From: Ignavibacteriaceae bacterium
GTDB taxonomy: Bacteria; Bacteroidota; Ignavibacteria; Ignavibacteriales; Ignavibacteriaceae
Length of the DNA: 64,000 bases
Assembly (NCBI GenBank): GCA_013388545.1
Contig: JACAFB010000002.1
Span: forward strand, 62,001 to 126,000
Direction: 5' to 3'
Part shown: positions 48,792-58,407 of the stretch, one piece after another
How positions within the stretch are numbered: the stretch's first letter is position 1
Layout: every line of letters starts with the position of its first letter
The notes under the pieces: generated by a model
Told to the model about the DNA's origin: nothing
Seen by the model: only the letters and a program-made list of their open reading frames with translations
The model's database searches: none
Translations under genes and position numbers: made by a program

Positions 48792-50072
48792 TTGGCTGTT
48801 TCAGAAAACATAAACAAACTAAAATCCGGTTTCCAAACTTCATTCTGGGTAGCAAACGGAATGGAACTTTTCGAAAGACTTGCTTACTACGGACAAGCAA
48901 CAATTCTTAGTGTTTTTCTCCGCGATCACCTCAATTTTAATGAGGTCCAGGCAGGACAGCTTTCATCCATTTTCGGTGGTTTAATTTACTTTCTGCCGAT
49001 TTTTGCAGGTGCTCTTGCAGATAAGTTTGGTTTCAGAAAAGCTTTTTCATTTGCATTTTTTGTTCTTGCAATAGGCTACTTTCTTATCGGTTCAACCGGT
49101 ATGTTAAGTTTTAAAGGAGTTTACTCGGAAACAAATTTGTTCTTGATTCTCACCTTAATCCTTGTGTTCACAGCAATCGGTGGATCTTTTATTAAACCAA
49201 GTGTACTTGGAACAGTTGCTTTAACAACTACTTCTGAAACTAAATCGCTCGGATATGCAATTTACTATTGGCTGGTGAATATGGGAGCTGCAATTGGTCC
49301 TTTTATTGCATTTCTTGTTCGGGATTCCTTCGGTATTGAGTTTGTCTATATTGTTTCTGCTGTGAGCTGTGGCTTGATGTTTATTACAACAATTTTATTC
49401 TATAAAGAACCCGAAGCAAAAGTAAATGAAAAACGTGATGATATTGTTTCCGTTGTCAGGAATCTTTTTACTGTAGTAAAGAATTTCAAGTTCATGATTT
49501 TCCTGCTCATTTTTGCACTTTACTGGATTGTATTTTGGGAGTTCTTTATAGTAATTCCATTTTATGTTTCCGATTATATTTCACCTGAGGCTCCCATTGA
49601 ATTGATTCTGTCAGTCGGAGCCTGGACAATCATCTTTCTTCAGATTCCTATTAACAGGCTTACGAAAAACATCCCTACACCAACTGCAATTATGATTGGA
49701 TTTATTTTCGCTGCTTTGAGCTGGTTCCTTCTCTATTTTTCTTTCCTTGCCGGAGTTACTGTAGGTGTTGGACTTATAATTGGGACAATTTTTATTTTCT
49801 CAGTTGGTGAACAGACTCAGGCACCAAGGTTTTATGAATATCTTGCCGATCTTGCTCCAAAAGGACAGGCAGCCTTGTTCCAGGGTTTTGCTTTTCTTCC
49901 AATTGCAATTGCGTGGACTTTCGGCGGTACTTTTGGCGGTTGGATCTATCAAAGCTTCGGACGAAAGGAAGTCGGTCAGCCGGAAATCGTATTTCTTATT
50001 ATCGGATTAGTTGGAGTTGCCGCTGCCTTATTGATGTGGATCTATAATTTATTAGTACATAAAGCCAAATAG
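48792..50072 (+). CDS. POT/MFS-type transporter (paralogue of the 31284 gene)
   Basis: FWVANGMELFERLAYYGQATILSVFLRDHL, GALADKFGFRKAFSF, GGSFIKPSVLGTVALTT. TTG start. Confidence 0.83.
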   Translation: MAVSENINKLKSGFQTSFWVANGMELFERLAYYGQATILSVFLRDHLNFNEVQAGQLSSIFGGLIYFLPIFAGALADKFGFRKAFSFAFFVLAIGYFLIGSTGMLSFKGVYSETNLFLILTLILVFTAIGGSFIKPSVLGTVALTTTSETKSLGYAIYYWLVNMGAAIGPFIAFLVRDSFGIEFVYIVSAVSCGLMFITTILFYKEPEAKVNEKRDDIVSVVRNLFTVVKNFKFMIFLLIFALYWIVFWEFFIVIPFYVSDYISPEAPIELILSVGAWTIIFLQIPINRLTKNIPTPTAIMIGFIFAALSWFLLYFSFLAGVTVGVGLIIGTIFIFSVGEQTQAPRFYEYLADLAPKGQAALFQGFAFLPIAIAWTFGGTFGGWIYQSFGRKEVGQPEIVFLIIGLVGVAAALLMWIYNLLVHKAK

Positions 50073-50136
50073 AAATAAAGGCTTCGATCTTTAACTGAAT
50101 TTGATTTAATATTCGATTGATAATATATTTCGTTAA

Positions 50137-50883
50137 ATGAAAAAGTACTTAAAAAAAGCGCTGATTGCTCTAACTATATTTTTAATCATACTGGTTCTGC
50201 TTGATTTAATCATACTGCCGTGGTACGTATCCTCGCCTGAAGTTGCTGTTCCAAATGTTGTTGGTAAAAGTGAAGAACAAGCAATTTCAATTCTCTCACA
50301 TCTTGGTTTTGATCCTAAATTAGCTGATACTACTTATGATACTAAATATCCCGAAGGAATAATATTTCATCAAAAACCACAATCAGGAAAGCTTGTTAAA
50401 AAGGGAAGAATCATTTACTTGTTCCTCAGCGGGGGAGAGAAGCTGGTTAAAGTACCACAGTTAAAAGGGAAAAATATTCGTGATGCAAAATTCGCTTTGG
50501 AAAGAGTTGGACTTTCATTGGGGAATATCGAAGAGCTTGAATCAAATCAACCAAAGGACATGATTTTCGATCAGGAATATATTGAGGGTTCACCTTTGAA
50601 GAAGGGTAGTACTGTGGGAGTTAGTGTTAGCATTGGAATTGGAGGAGGCGAAATAATTGTCCCGAATTTAATTGGTAAATCTCTGGCTGAAGCACAAATA
50701 ATTATTAAAGACAGTTCGTTTGCGATTGGCAAAATAAATTATCAGCCTTCATCCACTCTTCTGCCAAATACCGTGATTGATCAATATCCAACCGGCGGCA
50801 ACAAATTAAACAAGGGAGATAAAATTGATCTCTTCGTTACAAGAGCATCTGTTACTGGAGAAGAAACTTTACGAGAGGAATGA
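50137..50883 (+). CDS. Membrane-anchored protein with three PASTA domains, no kinase domain
   Basis: N-terminal TM; VAVPNVVGKSEEQAISILSHLGF..., VKVPQLKGKNIRDAKFALERVGL..., IIVPNLIGKSLAEAQIIIKDSSF.... Confidence 0.92.
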   Translation: MKKYLKKALIALTIFLIILVLLDLIILPWYVSSPEVAVPNVVGKSEEQAISILSHLGFDPKLADTTYDTKYPEGIIFHQKPQSGKLVKKGRIIYLFLSGGEKLVKVPQLKGKNIRDAKFALERVGLSLGNIEELESNQPKDMIFDQEYIEGSPLKKGSTVGVSVSIGIGGGEIIVPNLIGKSLAEAQIIIKDSSFAIGKINYQPSSTLLPNTVIDQYPTGGNKLNKGDKIDLFVTRASVTGEETLREE

Positions 50884-51536
50884 TGGGAATTCTGGCGCCT
50901 TCAATTTTATCGGCTGACTTTTCAAATTTATCACAACAAATCAGGCTGACCGAAATGGCCGGGGCTGATTGGATTCATTGTGACGTTATGGATGGACAAT
51001 TTGTCCCTAATCTTACATTCGGGCCTGTTGTAGTTGAAGCAGCCCGAAAAGTAACAAGGCTTCCAATTGACGTTCACCTTATGATTAAAAACCCGGATAA
51101 TCTTATTGAGGAATTCTTTAAAGCCGGTGCAGATTTTATCTCAGTGCATTTTGAAGAAGTGGTTCACCTGAACCGGACTGTTAAAAGAATTAAGGACTTT
51201 GGCATTAAAGCAGGCGTTGCAATCAATCCTTCAACTCCTGTCAGCAGTCTGGAAAATATAGCCGAATACATCGATCTGCTTTTGATAATGACTGTTAATC
51301 CGGGATTTGGCGGACAAAGTTTTATTTCAAATTCATTTAAAAAAATAACAGAAGCAGCTGAGCTCAGGAAAAAATTAAATGCAAATTTCCTGATAGAAGT
51401 TGATGGTGGAATAAATAAAGAAACTATAAGCAGGGTTAGAGATGCCGGTTGTGATGTGTTTGTTGCCGGTTCCGCAATATTTCATTCAGAAAATATTCCG
51501 GCAGAAACGGCAGCACTGAAAAATTTGATAAAGTAG
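50880..51536 (+). CDS. rpe: Ribulose-phosphate 3-epimerase
   Basis: LAPSILSADFSNLSQQI, DWIHCDVMDGQFVPNLTFGP, DVHLMIKNPDNLIEEF, LIMTVNPGFGGQSFI, EVDGGINKETI. Confidence 0.97.
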   Translation: MMGILAPSILSADFSNLSQQIRLTEMAGADWIHCDVMDGQFVPNLTFGPVVVEAARKVTRLPIDVHLMIKNPDNLIEEFFKAGADFISVHFEEVVHLNRTVKRIKDFGIKAGVAINPSTPVSSLENIAEYIDLLLIMTVNPGFGGQSFISNSFKKITEAAELRKKLNANFLIEVDGGINKETISRVRDAGCDVFVAGSAIFHSENIPAETAALKNLIK

Positions 51537-51601
51537 TAATCAGGTATCTCTTAAGAACTCAAACTCGTTTCAATCATTTCTTATTTTAATCTTATTGTAA
51601 A

Positions 51602-52747
51602 TTGATTACTCAAATCATAAATATTTCAATCGAAGAATCAAAAACGGATATTTTTAAGAAGTACAGGATAAATGAAGAAAAGCTGGATTTCCTGGGTAAT
51701 TGCATTGAAGTCAGGAACGTGTCACACTCAGATCTGGATGAATTAAAATGTTTTGCAGAAGCAAATAGAATTGAATTATTCATTAGCACTGAAAGCCAGT
51801 TCAACACAAATATACTGATCACAAAAAATATTTTTGAATTAAGAAAATCTTTTTCAATTTCAGGTTTATCATCTGCTGTTTCAATACTTTCTTCAATTGA
51901 TAATTTTCTCAACTACAATGAAATAAATTACCGGATTAATAATCGTGAACTGAACTTTAATCGCGCATACCTGATGGGAATACTTAATGTTACTCCTGAT
52001 TCGTTTTCAGACGGTGGTAGATTCAGAGACTCTGATGCAGCAGCAGAATATGGATTAGAAATGATTTCAAATGGTGTAGATATTATTGATGTTGGGGGCG
52101 AATCAACCAGACCGGGAAGCGACCCCGTCGGTTTAAATGAAGAAATTGACAGAGTGATTCCGGTAATAGAAAAGATATCAAAGGCTGATCCCGATGCCAT
52201 AATTTCGGTTGATACAACAAAAAGTAATGTTGCTGATTTGGCACTACAAGCGGGTGCTTCAATTATTAACGACGTCAGCGGCTTAACATTGGATCCTCAG
52301 ATGATTGATACAGCTGCAAACTACAATGCATCTGTAGTAATTATGCATATTAAAGGAACACCCAAAACAATGCAAACAAATCCTGATTATGTAAATTTAA
52401 TAGAAGAGATTTACGGTTTTTTATATAATCAGTGTATTAAGGCAAAAAATAAAGGTATTAAAAATATTTTTATTGATCCCGGGATAGGTTTTGGGAAAAG
52501 AATAGAACACAATTTTGAAATTATTAACCGACTTGAAGAATTTAAATCCTTAGGTTTTCCTATTTTAACGGGTGTATCAAGAAAATCTTTTTTAGGAAAG
52601 TCTTTCGATCTTGAGATTGATCAACGGGATTTTATTTCAGCAATTACGGATGCTGTAGCAATTAAGAATGCAGCCAGAATTATACGCACTCACAATGTTA
52701 AATTTGGTTTACAGGTAGTTAAATTATTGAATCATTTTATTCGATAA
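51602..52747 (+). CDS. folP: Dihydropteroate synthase with about 115-aa N-terminal extension
   Basis: LMGILNVTPDSFSDGGRF, IIDVGGESTRPGS, SVDTTKSNVADLALQAGASIINDVSG, IDPGIGFGKRIEHN, GVSRKSFLG. TTG start. Confidence 0.95.
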   Translation: MITQIINISIEESKTDIFKKYRINEEKLDFLGNCIEVRNVSHSDLDELKCFAEANRIELFISTESQFNTNILITKNIFELRKSFSISGLSSAVSILSSIDNFLNYNEINYRINNRELNFNRAYLMGILNVTPDSFSDGGRFRDSDAAAEYGLEMISNGVDIIDVGGESTRPGSDPVGLNEEIDRVIPVIEKISKADPDAIISVDTTKSNVADLALQAGASIINDVSGLTLDPQMIDTAANYNASVVIMHIKGTPKTMQTNPDYVNLIEEIYGFLYNQCIKAKNKGIKNIFIDPGIGFGKRIEHNFEIINRLEEFKSLGFPILTGVSRKSFLGKSFDLEIDQRDFISAITDAVAIKNAARIIRTHNVKFGLQVVKLLNHFIR

Positions 52748-52753
52748 GCAATA

Positions 52754-53572
52754 GTGTTTGACTTATTCAAATTCGGTTTTATAACTTTTACTTTTGCCGA
52801 TCTGATCGACATTCTGATCGTATCATTTATTCTTTTAAAGTTGTATACCATACTCAGAGGCACAATTGCTGCACAAATATTTTTCGGGTTAATGATCGTG
52901 CTCATTCTTTCATTTATCGCACAAGCTGCAAACTTTAAAGCATTAAGCTGGTTATTAAAACTTGTAACAGACATTTGGGTAATCGCATTTCTGATCTTAT
53001 TCCAGCCTGAGATCAGAAGAGTGCTGGTGATTCTTGCGCGTAATCCATTCTTTAAAATATTTTCAAGACCCGTATCAGCCGAAACAGCAATTATTGTTGC
53101 TGAAGCTGCTTATGAATTATCTCAGCGTCAGCACGGAGCTTTAATAGTATTGATCAAATCATCAGGCATTCGTGGTTTTGCCGAGACCGGTGAAATCATA
53201 AATGCAAGACTTAGTAAAGGATTATTGACTTCAATATTTTTTCCAAGATCAACTTTACACGATGGTGCGGTTATTATCAATAACAACGTGATTGAAGCTG
53301 CAAGGTGTACACTACCATTATCCGCAACAACTAAATATCAGGGAGATAACCTTGGTATGCGGCACAGAGCAGGTCTGGGAATTTCTGAACAAGCAGATGT
53401 AATCACTGTAATTGTATCAGAAGAAACCGGAAGCATATCTGTCGCTGAGGAAGGAAATTTAACCAGAGGATTATCAAAAGAAGCTTTGAAACAAAGATTA
53501 ACTAAAAACCTTCAAGGTTCTACTGTTAAGGGTATAAGAAATATCTTTAAAAAAAATGTACGAGAAAGCTAA
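52754..53572 (+). CDS. cdaA: Diadenylate cyclase (CdaA-type)
   Basis: Three N-terminal TM segments; DisA_N motifs FFPRSTLHDGAVIINNN and MRHRAGLGISEQADVITVIVSEETGSISVAEEG; follows folP. GTG start. Confidence 0.95.
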   Translation: MFDLFKFGFITFTFADLIDILIVSFILLKLYTILRGTIAAQIFFGLMIVLILSFIAQAANFKALSWLLKLVTDIWVIAFLILFQPEIRRVLVILARNPFFKIFSRPVSAETAIIVAEAAYELSQRQHGALIVLIKSSGIRGFAETGEIINARLSKGLLTSIFFPRSTLHDGAVIINNNVIEAARCTLPLSATTKYQGDNLGMRHRAGLGISEQADVITVIVSEETGSISVAEEGNLTRGLSKEALKQRLTKNLQGSTVKGIRNIFKKNVRES

Positions 53573-54215
53573 AACTTGTGCAATAATTCCTTTCTTTAAT
53601 GAACAAACATCAATAAGGGAGGTTGTTGAAAGAACAAAAAATTATGTTGATTGCATAATCGGGGTTAATGACGGTTCGACTGATGATTCGGAAGAGCGTA
53701 TAAAAAATATTGATAATGTTTTGCTGATAAGTTTTTCTGAAAATAAAGGAAAGGGATTTGCAATCAGAAAAGCTTTTGAAAAAGCTATTGAACTTGATTA
53801 CGACTATTTTTTAATTCTTGATGCTGATTTACAGCATCCTCCGGAATTAATTCCTGGTTTGGTCGGATTGTTGAACAATTGCGATATTGTATGTGGAAAT
53901 CGTATGAATAATACAGGTCGTATGCCGATTCAAAGAATTTTAAGTAACAGATTAACTTCACTTTTACTTTCTTTGAAGACAGGAATTGATATTATGGATA
54001 GCCAATGCGGATTTAGAGCATTCAAGAAAGAAATTATTCCAAAGCTGATACCTGGTAACAATGGCTATGAAGCTGAAAGTGAAATTTTGATTCTTGCGGC
54101 AAGAAATAACTTTAAAATTGGTTTTTTTGATATACCTTCAGTCTATGAAAATCAAACCAGCAAAATGAAGCCCGTTAAAACTATTTTGGGATTTATAAAA
54201 ACATTATTTATGTAA
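53556..54215 (+). CDS. Glycosyltransferase family 2
   Basis: AIIPFFNEQTSIREVVERTKNYVDCIIGVNDGSTDDSEE, NKGKGFAIRKAF, FLILDADLQHPPELIPGLV, QCGFRAFKKE. Confidence 0.92.
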   Translation: MYEKAKTCAIIPFFNEQTSIREVVERTKNYVDCIIGVNDGSTDDSEERIKNIDNVLLISFSENKGKGFAIRKAFEKAIELDYDYFLILDADLQHPPELIPGLVGLLNNCDIVCGNRMNNTGRMPIQRILSNRLTSLLLSLKTGIDIMDSQCGFRAFKKEIIPKLIPGNNGYEAESEILILAARNNFKIGFFDIPSVYENQTSKMKPVKTILGFIKTLFM

Positions 54216-54220
54216 TCAGT

Positions 54221-54682
54221 ATGAGCAAATCCAGGAAATGGGAAATATCTGGCTTGAGTAAAAAGCAAACTCTCAGTAGCGCATTAAAACGAATATTTAA
54301 TACCAGAATAAAAACTTTGTTACGAGCTATTGAGAAATATTTTGAAACCGGTTCCGTAGAAGCTCTTCACGAGGTAAGAATCGGATTAAGAAGAGTGAGA
54401 TATTCACTTGAATTATTTTTCTGCTGCATTGATAAAAATGTTTTTTTTAAATTCTATAAAAATATTGAAGAATTGCAGGATTTATCAGGTCTGGTTCGTG
54501 ATATTGATATTATGAAAATAAATATTGAAAGCATTTCTTCGGATAAAAATATTGATATTCCTGCCTCAATAACTGAGGAGCTTGAATCACGCAGAAAAAA
54601 TCTTGAAGATGATCTTAGATTAAAACTAATGAAATTTACCCGTAGTAAAACATTAAAAGAGTTCAACAAATTACTTGACTAA
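54221..54682 (+). CDS. Short CHAD-domain protein
   Basis: ETGSVEALHEVRIGLRRVRYSLELF...DLSGLVRDIDIMKINIES: CHAD His/Arg-rich helices. Confidence 0.82.
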   Translation: MSKSRKWEISGLSKKQTLSSALKRIFNTRIKTLLRAIEKYFETGSVEALHEVRIGLRRVRYSLELFFCCIDKNVFFKFYKNIEELQDLSGLVRDIDIMKINIESISSDKNIDIPASITEELESRRKNLEDDLRLKLMKFTRSKTLKEFNKLLD

Positions 54683-54693
54683 AGGAGCGAAAT

Positions 54694-55371
54694 ATGAAAC
54701 TAAGATATTTTTCTCATTCGGCTTTTCAATTTACTTCTGCTTCAGGAAAGATAATTTTAATTGATCCTTTCATAACCGGAAATCCTACCTCACCGGTAAA
54801 AGAAAAAGAGTTAAATGCTCATTACATAGTTCTAACCCACGCACACGGTGACCATATCGGGGATGCATTTTCAATTGCAAAAAGATGTGGGTCAACATTT
54901 ATCTGTGTAAATGAACTGGCGAATTATTGTGCATCTAAAGGATTTAAAGCTCATAACATGCATATAGGAGGCGGTTATAATTTTGAATTTGGTCGGCTAA
55001 AATTCACTATTGCTCACCATGGATCATCAACTCCCGATAACATTTACGGCGGCGAACCAGCAGGAGTAATTTTATCTATTGATGGAAAAAATATTTATCA
55101 CACTGGCGATACAGGTTTGTTTTACGATATGAAACTCATTGGTGAAATGCATTCAATTGATTATATGCTATTACCAATCGGAGACAATTTTACTATGGGA
55201 ATCGACGATGCTGTAAAAGCTGTTGAGTTGACGAATCCTAAAATTGCAATTCCGATGCACTACAATACATTCCCTGTGATTAATGCTGATCCATACGAAT
55301 TTAAGAAAAAAGTAGAATCAATCGGCAAACGATGTCGTGTTATGGAATTTGGTGAAGTAATCGATCTGTAA
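54694..55371 (+). CDS. UPF0173 metal-dependent hydrolase (metallo-beta-lactamase fold)
   Basis: IVLTHAHGDHIGDAFSIAK, YHTGDTGLFYDMKLIG, LLPIGDNFTMGIDDAVKAVEL, IPMHYNTFPVI. Confidence 0.92.
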   Translation: MKLRYFSHSAFQFTSASGKIILIDPFITGNPTSPVKEKELNAHYIVLTHAHGDHIGDAFSIAKRCGSTFICVNELANYCASKGFKAHNMHIGGGYNFEFGRLKFTIAHHGSSTPDNIYGGEPAGVILSIDGKNIYHTGDTGLFYDMKLIGEMHSIDYMLLPIGDNFTMGIDDAVKAVELTNPKIAIPMHYNTFPVINADPYEFKKKVESIGKRCRVMEFGEVIDL

Positions 55372-55403
55372 TTTTTAATATTTTATTAAAGAAAGAATAA
55401 ACA

Positions 55404-55411
55404 TAACTTTG
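55404..55411 (+). promoter_or_regulatory. Candidate -7 box TAACTTTG upstream of parA
   Basis: Exact TAnnTTTG 32 bp upstream of the parA ATG; no matching TTG at the expected spacing. Confidence 0.3.
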
Positions 55412-55442
55412 TGTCGCATATTTTATCATTCAGAAAGAATAA

Positions 55443-56228
55443 ATGGGTAAAGTAATATCGATAGCAAATCAGAAAGGTGGTGTTGGAAAAACGACAACCG
55501 CAATCAATGTTTCATCACTGCTTGCTGCATCAGAGAAAAAAACCCTGCTTATTGACATTGATCCGCAGGCTAATTCTTCCTCCGGAATTGGTATCATTAA
55601 TCACAGCCCGTCTGTGTATGATGTGCTGATAGGGAATAAAGAAGTATCTGAAGTTTCTACTAACACTTTTATGCCTTTTCTTGACATCCTTCCCTCAAAC
55701 ATAAATCTTGTTGGTGCAGAAATCGAAATCATAGATATTCCCGGAAGAGAGAGCCTTCTAAAAACTGCTTTGCAAAACGCAAGGCAAATCTATGATTTTA
55801 TAATTATCGATTGCCCGCCCTCATTGGGCTTGCTTACTTTAAACGCTCTTACTGCGAGTGATTCAATACTAATTCCTGTTCAGTGCGAATATTTTGCTCT
55901 CGAAGGACTGGGCAAATTGCTGAATACAATAAATATTGTTAAAAAGAACTTTAACAAAGATCTATCAATTGAGGGTGTTTTGCTTACAATGTTTGATACC
56001 CGGTTACGGTTATCTCACCAGGTCGCAGAAGAAGTCAAAAAATATTTCGGAGATAAAGTATTTAAGACTATAATTCACAGAAATGTAAGAATTTCAGAAG
56101 CACCAAGCTACGGAAAACCAATAATTCTATATGATGCTGTTTCCAGCGGTGCAAAAAATTATATGGCACTTGCATCTGAACTTCTGGAAAACAATTCTTT
56201 CGAGATTAAGGCAGCGGGCAATGAGTAA
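55443..56228 (+). CDS. parA: Chromosome-partitioning ATPase ParA/Soj
   Basis: [54 protein letters not shown]. Confidence 0.97.
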   Translation: MGKVISIANQKGGVGKTTTAINVSSLLAASEKKTLLIDIDPQANSSSGIGIINHSPSVYDVLIGNKEVSEVSTNTFMPFLDILPSNINLVGAEIEIIDIPGRESLLKTALQNARQIYDFIIIDCPPSLGLLTLNALTASDSILIPVQCEYFALEGLGKLLNTINIVKKNFNKDLSIEGVLLTMFDTRLRLSHQVAEEVKKYFGDKVFKTIIHRNVRISEAPSYGKPIILYDAVSSGAKNYMALASELLENNSFEIKAAGNE

Positions 56229-57168
56229 GTTAAAACCTGGTTTGGGAAGAGGACTTGATGCCCTCATTAGTCCGGATAAGCTCACTGAAGATTCTCAGGG
56301 CCAAAAAGTATTCAAAGAATTAGCGGCTGATAATGGCAAAGATTACGATATATTGACCCGTATTCCCGTAGAAAATATTTCTCCAAATCCTTTTCAACCA
56401 AGAACATCAATAAATCCTGAAGCTCAGGAAGAATTAAAAAAATCTATTTTGGCACATGGTTTAATCCAACCAATAACTGTAAGAAGAAAAGGCCAAAGAA
56501 ACTATGAACTTGTTTCAGGCGAAAGAAGACTTAAAGCCTGCAAGGAAATAGGATACCGTGATATTCCTGCATATATAATTAAAGTCGACACTGATGAAGC
56601 TATGCTAGCTATGGCACTTATTGAAAATATTCAGCGCGAAAAATTAAATCCGATAGAAATTGGCTTAGCTTACAAAAGACTTATGGATGAATGTCATTTA
56701 ACCCAGGAGCAAATTGCCGATAAAGTTGGAAAGGACCGAACAACGGTTGCTAATTCGATCAGGCTCTTAAAGCTGCCGCATGAAATTCAGGAAAGTTTAA
56801 TTAAAGAAGAAATCTTTATGGGTCATGCCAGGGCACTGATTAACCTTCCAAATGCTGAACTTCAGATCTATGCTCTAAACAAAATAAAAGAAAACAATCT
56901 TTCAGTTAGAAAAGTAGAACATTTGGTAAAAAAACTTTTAACTTCAGGCAAAGCAAATAAGCCGTTCCATATAATCAAAACCTCAGCTACATTATTAAAT
57001 GCTAATGTAAGTGATCTTGAAGACAGACTCCGGAAAATATTAGGTACAAAAGTAATTTGTAAACAACAAAAAGATGGAAGCGGGGAAATTACAATTGAGT
57101 TTTATTCTCACGATGAACTTGAAAGATTGTTTGAACTATTTGAAAACATCAATAAAACATATAATTAG
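56221..57168 (+). CDS. parB: Chromosome-partitioning protein ParB/Spo0J
   Basis: [94 protein letters not shown]. Overlaps the parA stop (ATGAGTAA). Confidence 0.97.
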   Translation: MSKLKPGLGRGLDALISPDKLTEDSQGQKVFKELAADNGKDYDILTRIPVENISPNPFQPRTSINPEAQEELKKSILAHGLIQPITVRRKGQRNYELVSGERRLKACKEIGYRDIPAYIIKVDTDEAMLAMALIENIQREKLNPIEIGLAYKRLMDECHLTQEQIADKVGKDRTTVANSIRLLKLPHEIQESLIKEEIFMGHARALINLPNAELQIYALNKIKENNLSVRKVEHLVKKLLTSGKANKPFHIIKTSATLLNANVSDLEDRLRKILGTKVICKQQKDGSGEITIEFYSHDELERLFELFENINKTYN

Positions 57169-57640
57169 AATCCAGATTCTTTTCCTGCTAATTGTCGCTT
57201 CGGCTTCAGCTCAGGAGTATTTTTCATCAGACTCTGCTGATGTTGATTATGATACAACCTCTGCTTTTGTTATGCAAAAATCTCCCTGGACATCTGTTTT
57301 ATTCAGCGCAGTTCTGCCCGGTGCAGGACAAATTTATAATGAATCTTATTTGAAGGCTCCTGTAATATGGACAATAACAGGTTTACTTGTTTATGGATGG
57401 ATTGTGAATAATGATAACTACATTTACTACCGCGATCTTTATGAAAAGACACCAGCTAAGGTTTATAAAGATCTTCGATACTTTTACCAGGATCAGAGAG
57501 ATGAATTAGCCATTTATATAGCTTTGGTCTACTTTTTAAACCTGGTTGATGCTTACGTCGACGCTCATCTCTTTGACTTTAATGTTGACGAAAACACTAT
57601 CACAGGAACACCAGAGTTCGGAATAAAAATCAGATTTTAG
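57140..57640 (+). CDS. DUF5683-like membrane protein
   Basis: Likely TTG start giving signal peptide [72 protein letters not shown]. Confidence 0.75.
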   Translation: MKTSIKHIIRIQILFLLIVASASAQEYFSSDSADVDYDTTSAFVMQKSPWTSVLFSAVLPGAGQIYNESYLKAPVIWTITGLLVYGWIVNNDNYIYYRDLYEKTPAKVYKDLRYFYQDQRDELAIYIALVYFLNLVDAYVDAHLFDFNVDENTITGTPEFGIKIRF

Positions 57641-57652
57641 TCCGGGATTTTT

Positions 57653-58357
57653 ATGAGTAATAATCAGATTTGTAAAAGTTGTAATTCAATTAATCCTCTT
57701 TTTGAGCTGAACTGCAGAAATTGCAAGTCGTACCTAAGAGACAAAGTTTTTAATATTGACTTTATAAAGGTCTTTCTCAAATTAATTGAGTCACCTCAAT
57801 CCGCTTTCAGATCGATTATATTTTCTGAACATAAAAATTTTGTTTTGTTACTAAATCTCGTCATACCAGTAAAGCTTCTGATATTTAAGAAATGGTTCGG
57901 AGTATATCTATTTGACTCAAGTGCCCAATCGGTAGTGCTGATAATCGATTACTTGATCCATCTAACAATTTATTCTTCGATAGTTTATATCTTTTCATCA
58001 ATTCTGAGATTTTTGACGCAAAGAAGCAATAATGAAGCTCGGTTAAAAGATAATTACTCAATATTGATTTATGCATCAATTCCTTATCTCGTTGGTGCAG
58101 TTATACTTTTTCCATTCGAGCTTATTTTATTCGGAAACTTTTTATTTAGTGCTAATCCCTCACCATTTGTTTTCAAAGAGGTTCAGGCATACCTAATGTT
58201 GATGTTTGAATCAATTCTCATAATCTGGTCATTTCTTCTGACTTTTTTTGCCGTAAAAGTTCAAACAAATAAAAATATAGTATCATTCATCTTTTCGCTG
58301 TCATTCAACGGAATTAATTTTTTGCTGTTAAAAGTGATAAGTTACTTTTTGTCGTAA
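57653..58357 (+). CDS. Zinc-ribbon, Yip1-like membrane protein
   Basis: N-term ICKSCNSINPLFELNCRNCKSYL double CxxC; about five hydrophobic segments. Confidence 0.65.
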   Translation: MSNNQICKSCNSINPLFELNCRNCKSYLRDKVFNIDFIKVFLKLIESPQSAFRSIIFSEHKNFVLLLNLVIPVKLLIFKKWFGVYLFDSSAQSVVLIIDYLIHLTIYSSIVYIFSSILRFLTQRSNNEARLKDNYSILIYASIPYLVGAVILFPFELILFGNFLFSANPSPFVFKEVQAYLMLMFESILIIWSFLLTFFAVKVQTNKNIVSFIFSLSFNGINFLLLKVISYFLS

Positions 58358-58407
58358 AAAATTTCTTATTTTAATAACACATTAAGACCAAATATCTGAA
58401 TCTGAAA

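Noticed and set aside
56131-56220. Upstream extension of parB in the ORF track (MMLFPAVQ...)
   Set aside because: Lies within parA in another frame; the conserved ParB N-terminus [16 protein letters not shown] starts at 56221.
55443-57168. ParA/ParB as evidence of an integrated plasmid
   Set aside because: Sequence style and neighbours (cdaA, nadB, DUF5683) are chromosomal; no replication or mobility genes.
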